Assembly: GCA_965372135.1 (NCBI GenBank)
Contig: CBDVBD010000125.1
Span: forward strand, 1-10,215
Source of the DNA: CBDVBD01 sp965372135
GTDB lineage: Bacteria > Electryoneota > RPQS01 > CBDVBD01
Reading direction: 5' to 3'
Length of the DNA: 10,215 bases
Shown here: piece by piece, positions 6,420-10,215 of the stretch
Numbering within the stretch: position 1 is the first letter of the stretch
Layout: each line of letters opens with the position of its first letter
Program-made: the position numbers and the translations under genes
Notes under the pieces: generated by a model
The model's database searches: none
What the model was told of the DNA's origin: nothing
What the model saw: the letters and a program-made list of their open reading frames with translations, nothing else

Positions 6420-7250
6420 TTATGTTATTCCAGGTTCAGTCTTTGGTTTTGCCTTGGGTTTTGCTTTAGCAGGTTCTTCGGATAGTTGATGGAATATTCG
6501 AGTGAGGTATATCCCAAGGAGTTCCCGGTTCAAATTGCGGTGCAGGAAACGTCCCTGGTGCGCCAAGGATATTTTCCCGGTTTCTTCGGAAACGACCACA
6601 GCGGCGCAATCGGATTCTTCGGTAATGCCTAAAGCGGCGCGATGGCGCATCCCCATGGTGGTTTCCACATTGGGGTTCTGGGTCAAGGGGAGGATGCACC
6701 GGGCTGCTTCCACCATTTCGTTGACGATGACTACAGCGCCGTCGTGTAGTGGCGACCGAGGGAAAAAGATGCTCACCAGCAATTCCGACGTTACCTGTGC
6801 TTGCAGCATAATCCCGGTTTCCACTACACCCTTGATGCCGGTGTCACCCTGGATGACGAATAGTGCGCCATAACGTTTTTCAGACAGTTCTTCCGCAGCT
6901 TTGCATACCGACACCAGCATTGTGGATACCTGTTCCATTTTCAGGAATCGCCGTACCAATTTGGATTGTCCCATTTGGATCAACAGCCTGCGTAGTTCGG
7001 GTTGGAACAGGATCACGAACGCGATAACCCATACTGTGGCGATGTTTTGGATGATCCAGCTCATGCCTTTCATCTCCAGCACTTGCGCCAGGAATGCGAC
7101 GATGAAGATGATAATCAGCCCGGTAAACATCTGGCTGGCACGGGTGCCGCGCATGATTTTATAGAGCATGTAGAAGACGTAATATACCGCTACGACATCC
7201 AGGATGTCGATGATGGTAATGGGGAGAAAACCGATGTGGAATAAGACCAT
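6420..7250 (-). CDS. cdaA: Membrane-bound diadenylate cyclase CdaA (c-di-AMP synthase)
   Basis: CdaA condenses two ATP into cyclic di-AMP, a messenger governing osmolyte and potassium balance and envelope homeostasis. Three predicted transmembrane helices occupy about residues 10-30, 40-58 and 66-84. A linker (about 85-108) leads into the DAC domain, with GALFVIQ (128-134), SPLHDGAVVI (166-175, containing the DGA motif 170-172), and MGMRHRAALG (199-208, containing RHR 202-204). These are the ATP-binding and metal-binding motifs of active enzymes. The last 15-20 residues form an Ala/Lys/Pro-rich tail with KAKPKAKPK, likely disordered. The gene begins three bases after the tsaB stop, without its own Shine-Dalgarno sequence, so translational coupling is likely. 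The usual Firmicutes partners cdaR and glmM are not adjacent. Confidence 0.95.
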   Translation of the reverse strand: MVLFHIGFLPITIIDILDVVAVYYVFYMLYKIMRGTRASQMFTGLIIIFIVAFLAQVLEMKGMSWIIQNIATVWVIAFVILFQPELRRLLIQMGQSKLVRRFLKMEQVSTMLVSVCKAAEELSEKRYGALFVIQGDTGIKGVVETGIMLQAQVTSELLVSIFFPRSPLHDGAVVIVNEMVEAARCILPLTQNPNVETTMGMRHRAALGITEESDCAAVVVSEETGKISLAHQGRFLHRNLNRELLGIYLTRIFHQLSEEPAKAKPKAKPKTEPGIT

Positions 7251-7253
7251 AAT

Positions 7254-7949
7254 TCAACCGGGAAATTGTTTTAAGTAAAAGGGCTCAAGTTCAGGATCTG
7301 CAGGGGTCAAACCACGATTGATTGCTTGCACCGCCCACCGGGCAATTGCCGATGCCTTAGGGAGGTAGGCGTCATTTTCGATGATTTCCTGGTTCGGTGA
7401 TAACAGGAACAGCAAGTCATTCTTGAGATTCATGGCGCCTTCACCCCAGATCCACGCCGGTTCGGTTACACGTTCCGCCAGGGATTCGGCATCTGCGGAG
7501 AAGGGAGGTGACAGCTCCCGAATGCCCTCGGATGACCATTTGTACAAGGCGGCATAACATTCCTGATTGCGCGCCAGCGTGGTGGGGCAAAGCAACTTAT
7601 CCGAGATTGCCATACTACACGCCATGGCTTCCAATGTCGGCACTGCCCATAACGGAATGTTCAGCGCTACACACAACCCTTTCGCCACCGACATGCCTAC
7701 ACGCAATCCGGTGAATGACCCCGGTCCTGTGGATACTGCAATGCCGGACAATTGGTCAACGGATATGTTCAACTCCTTTAACCAATGATCGATCCAGTGC
7801 GCCAAGCGGTCACGATATTTTGGAGACAGGTGTGTGGTGACTTCGCTTATTAAGGTGTTATCCTGAAGCAGTGCGAATGATGTATTAGCGCCGGATGTTT
7901 CAAGCGCAAGCAGATATTTGGTCGTCTGTGGTGTGTTCTTATCAGGCAT
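7254..7949 (-). CDS. tsaB: tRNA t6A biosynthesis protein TsaB
   Basis: TsaB is the non-catalytic ASKHA-fold partner of TsaD in the TsaBDE complex, which installs N6-threonylcarbamoyladenosine at position 37 of ANN-decoding tRNAs. The 231-residue protein shows LLALETSGANTSFAL (13-27) and the family signature STGPGSFTGLRVGMSVAKGL (73-92), with the usual C-terminal EPFYLKQ. Some positions differ from the common pattern: the motif after LSP reads KYRDRL, without the usual His, and the segment usually reading D-A-R is LAR before NQECYAALY. These positions are not catalytic in TsaB. The ATG at 7949 lies inside the end of tsaE (8-base overlap), and an in-frame TAG just upstream excludes a longer protein. 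The AGGA upstream is too close for an ideal ribosome-binding site. Confidence 0.93.
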   Translation of the reverse strand: MPDKNTPQTTKYLLALETSGANTSFALLQDNTLISEVTTHLSPKYRDRLAHWIDHWLKELNISVDQLSGIAVSTGPGSFTGLRVGMSVAKGLCVALNIPLWAVPTLEAMACSMAISDKLLCPTTLARNQECYAALYKWSSEGIRELSPPFSADAESLAERVTEPAWIWGEGAMNLKNDLLFLLSPNQEIIENDAYLPKASAIARWAVQAINRGLTPADPELEPFYLKQFPG

Positions 7950-8376
7950 TTCCTAAATTTTTGTATGTTATATGTCGTTGGCAATTGGGATCATCACCCC
8001 AGGACAGGTTGATTTGATGATGTTTTTGGGGCAGGATATCCGCTATTTTTTCCGCCCATTCGATGACCGCAATCCACTGTCCGTTCAAGTATTCATCAAA
8101 TCCCAATGCCAGGAAATCGTTTGTGTTGTTTAATCGATATAGGTCTATATGTACTGCCGGTGTGGGAGTCTGATACTCCCGCGCCATGATAAATGACGGG
8201 CTTGATACTGGTTCTTGAATGCCCACGCCCTTTAATATCCCCTGCGTCAAGACGGTTTTCCCGGCTCCTAAATCCCCAATCAGAGCAACGATATCCCCGG
8301 GAGATAGGCGTTTTGCTAATGCTTGTCCCCATTGACGGGTTTCGTCAGCATCAAGAGTTGTAATGATGTCTTTCAT
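7942..8376 (-). CDS. tsaE: tRNA t6A biosynthesis ATPase TsaE
   Basis: TsaE is the P-loop ATPase that drives turnover of the TsaBD complex during t6A formation. The 144-residue protein matches the family length. It carries Walker A GDLGAGKT (34-41), the switch-like SSPSFIMAREY (58-68), HIDLYRL (76-82), and a VIEWAEK segment (104-110) with the acidic residue expected after the Walker B region. The start is ATG 8376; it lacks a clear Shine-Dalgarno sequence and follows the LVIVD-repeat gene by 34 bases on the same strand. Its 3' end overlaps tsaB by 8 bases. tsaD and tsaC are not in the window. Confidence 0.95.
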   Translation of the reverse strand: MKDIITTLDADETRQWGQALAKRLSPGDIVALIGDLGAGKTVLTQGILKGVGIQEPVSSPSFIMAREYQTPTPAVHIDLYRLNNTNDFLALGFDEYLNGQWIAVIEWAEKIADILPQKHHQINLSWGDDPNCQRHITYKNLGNA

Positions 8377-8410
8377 TCGGATAATTGAACACGTTAGTAG
8401 AGAACCGGAG

Positions 8411-10215
8411 TCATTTTAAAAGCACGAATTTCTTTACTTGCTTGAATCTTCCGACTTCCATTCTGCAAAGATATATCCCTGACTTTAAATCCCTAGCATT
8501 CCAGATCTGAGAATAGGGTCCTGGCTCGATTATGCAATCCAAAACAGTCGCAACCTGTTGTCCCATAATATTGAAAACGGTCAGCCGAACTCGTCCGGTC
8601 ACTGGCACCTCGTAAAAGATGGTGGTGGTAGAGTTAAAGGGATTAGGATATGCAGGATGCAGTGAAAAGCTTCCGGGAGGTTCAATCTTCTCAGAAATCA
8701 GCACATGAAGCGCCTGTGAACAGTTGAAAATCTCTAAATAACGTTGGTCTGCAACATAGACATAACTACCAGAGGCTGCCACCTCCAAGGCTAAACCTGG
8801 AGTATCATAATAACCCACTTCCACTGGATTGGCAGGATTAGCTACGTTAACCACTCTAAGGCCAGCATGGAAATCCGCCACATACAAGTAGCTGCCGGAT
8901 ACAGCCACGCCGTAGGAAGCACTTGGCGTGTCATAATACCCCACTTCTACCGGATTGGTAGGATTAGCTACATTCAACACACGGAAACCTGCAGACTCAT
9001 CTGCTACATAAACGTAGTTACCGGCAACCGCCACGTCCCTTACATAACGTGGGGTATCATAATAACCCACCTCTACCGGGTAGGCGGGATCGCATATGTT
9101 CACTACTCGAAGACCAGAATCGTCATCCGCCACATAAGCGTAGCTGCCGGATATCGCTGCCTCCCTGGCGTAACCTGGTGTATTACAATAACCCACCTCT
9201 ACTGGATTGGCAGGGTTAGTAACATCCACTATTCGAAGCCCTTCAGACCCATCCGCCACATATGCAAAGCTGCCGGATACCGTCACGCCACTGGCATAAC
9301 CTTGGGTATCATAATACCCCACCTCTATTGGATTGGTGGGATTAGCCACGTTCACCACCCGAAGACCCGAATCCCCATCTGCTACATAGGCGTAGTTTCC
9401 AAACACCGCGATCCCATACGCCTGCCCTGGTGTATCATAGTATCCAGTCTCAAAGGGATTAGAGGGATTAACCACGTTCACTACCCGAAGACCCGCAATC
9501 GCATCCACCACATAGGAATAACCGCCGGATACCGCCATATCTTGGACAACACCTTGCGCATTGTAATACCCCACCACCACTGGATTGGCGGGATTAGTCA
9601 CATTCACAACCCGAAAGCCCGCATACCCACCCGCCACATAGGCGTAGTTTCTGGTTACAGTCACGCCACAGGTTTCACCTGAGGTATAATAATGACCCAC
9701 CTCTACTGGATTGGCGGGATTAGCCACGTTCACCACCCGAAGACCACCATCTAGATCTGCCACATAGGCGTAGCTGCCGGATACCGCCACGTCCAAAGCA
9801 TAGCCAGGGGAATCACAATGACCGACCAATACTGGGTTGGCGGGATTAGCCACGTTTACTACCAGAAGACCCGCTTCCTCATTTGCTACATAGGCATAGC
9901 TGCCGGATACTGCCACCCCATCGGCAAAACGTGGAGTATCATAACACCCCACCTCTACGGGATTGGCGGGATTAGCTACGTTCACCACACGAAGCCCGCA
10001 ATCTTTATCCGCCACATAAGCGTAACTGCCGGATACCGCCACGCCCCTGGCTTCACCCGGGGTATCATAATGACCCACTTCTACTGGATTGCCGGGAATA
10101 GACACGTTCACTACACGAAGACCCGCTTCATGGTCAGCCACATAAGCGTAGCTGCCAGATACAACTACATCATTAGCACGACCTGGGGTATCATAATACC
10201 CCACTTCTACTGGAT
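8411..10215 (-). CDS. LVIVD-repeat secreted protein with FlgD/T9SS-like C-terminal module, 5'-partial
   Basis: The reading frame runs off the right edge of the window, so the N-terminus and any signal peptide are not seen; the GTG at 10204 is just an internal valine codon. At least eleven full 42-residue units and a twelfth partial unit are present. The consensus is about GYYDTPGxAxGVAVSGSYAYVADxxxGLRVVNVANPANPVEV, of the LVIVD type, which is predicted to build a beta-propeller-like array. After the repeats, an HPAYPNPFN element (nt 8633-8659) opens a roughly 80-residue beta-sandwich with VRLTVFNIMGQQV and SGIYLCRM, ending KKFVLLK. This is the FlgD Ig-like / Por-secretion-type tail that directs or anchors exported proteins in FCB-group bacteria. 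The gene is probably for a surface or extracellular protein with unknown ligand. The same-strand tsaE follows after only 34 bases, so read-through is possible. Confidence 0.88.
   Translation of the reverse strand, partial: PVEVGYYDTPGRANDVVVSGSYAYVADHEAGLRVVNVSIPGNPVEVGHYDTPGEARGVAVSGSYAYVADKDCGLRVVNVANPANPVEVGCYDTPRFADGVAVSGSYAYVANEEAGLLVVNVANPANPVLVGHCDSPGYALDVAVSGSYAYVADLDGGLRVVNVANPANPVEVGHYYTSGETCGVTVTRNYAYVAGGYAGFRVVNVTNPANPVVVGYYNAQGVVQDMAVSGGYSYVVDAIAGLRVVNVVNPSNPFETGYYDTPGQAYGIAVFGNYAYVADGDSGLRVVNVANPTNPIEVGYYDTQGYASGVTVSGSFAYVADGSEGLRIVDVTNPANPVEVGYCNTPGYAREAAISGSYAYVADDDSGLRVVNICDPAYPVEVGYYDTPRYVRDVAVAGNYVYVADESAGFRVLNVANPTNPVEVGYYDTPSASYGVAVSGSYLYVADFHAGLRVVNVANPANPVEVGYYDTPGLALEVAASGSYVYVADQRYLEIFNCSQALHVLISEKIEPPGSFSLHPAYPNPFNSTTTIFYEVPVTGRVRLTVFNIMGQQVATVLDCIIEPGPYSQIWNARDLKSGIYLCRMEVGRFKQVKKFVLLK
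8816..10201 (-). repeat. Eleven tandem 126-bp LVIVD-encoding units, plus a partial twelfth
   Basis: Eleven units of exactly 126 bp tile this span without a phase shift. A degenerate twelfth unit begins at 8815 and breaks down near 8720. DNA similarity is visible as well as protein similarity, for example recurring runs encoding SGSYAYVAD and ANPANPVEVG. The units at about 9572-9697 and 9446-9571 (fifth and sixth from the right edge) are the most divergent, reading TRNYAYVAGG and SGGYSYVVDA. The array probably continues beyond 10215. Confidence 0.9.

Noticed and set aside
8867..9682. A long open frame on the plus strand opposite the LVIVD array, encoding recurring IIIPHLYWIGGIS-like peptides
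   Set aside because: The 126-bp repeat is a multiple of three, so an antisense frame open in one unit stays open in all. The peptide is simply the repeat read backwards and has no plausible start signal or family.
8720..10215. Regular repeats that might be mistaken for a CRISPR array
   Set aside because: Units are 126 bp, continuous without spacers, and encode a coherent LVIVD protein.

Overview
The window looks like chromosomal DNA of a bacterium, probably an uncultured member of the FCB group (Calditrichota, KSB1, Zixibacteria, Marinimicrobia or similar). The best clue is the last gene: a secreted LVIVD-repeat protein ending in a YPNPFN-type FlgD/T9SS-like C-terminal module, a combination common in those lineages. 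This placement is inference from protein style; there is no rRNA or marker tree in the window. Base composition is moderate and coding density is high. The longest gap between genes is about 180 bp. I see no rRNA, tRNA, CRISPR array, transposase, phage gene or plasmid function.

Layout. Positions 1-3767 are read on the plus strand. They begin with a tight three-gene operon joined by two ATGA stop/start overlaps: a LOG-family nucleotide phosphoribohydrolase (5' end outside the window), a membrane-anchored rhodanese, and a MauE/DoxX-type membrane protein with a Cys-Gly-Cys motif. Next, behind its own probable sigma70-type promoter and a perfect 9-bp palindrome, comes a small multi-spanning membrane protein with a CopD/DUF2269-like look. 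A stand-alone dimethylargininase/arginine deiminase-superfamily hydrolase with its active-site residues intact follows.

From 3873 to the right edge every gene is on the minus strand. In transcription order these are: the LVIVD-repeat secreted protein (start outside the window); tsaE, tsaB, cdaA and nth, packed within a few bases of each other; and an exported kinesin-light-chain-type TPR protein with twelve exact 42-residue repeats. The plus and minus blocks converge at 3768-3872.

How the genes relate. tsaE and tsaB supply two partners of the TsaBDE complex for tRNA t6A modification; tsaD is not in the window. cdaA makes the second messenger c-di-AMP, and nth starts base-excision repair. They form a housekeeping operon in which co-transcription is more evident than shared function. 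The rhodanese and MauE/DoxX pair suggests a membrane thiol or sulfur redox module, with the LOG enzyme as a possibly incidental operon partner. The two large repeat proteins are probably cell-envelope or extracellular interaction proteins. I do not see a clear new defence or mobile system. The items most worth a second look are the promoter-palindrome arrangement near 2081-2137, the LOG-rhodanese-MauE triplet, and the c-di-AMP synthase inside a t6A operon.
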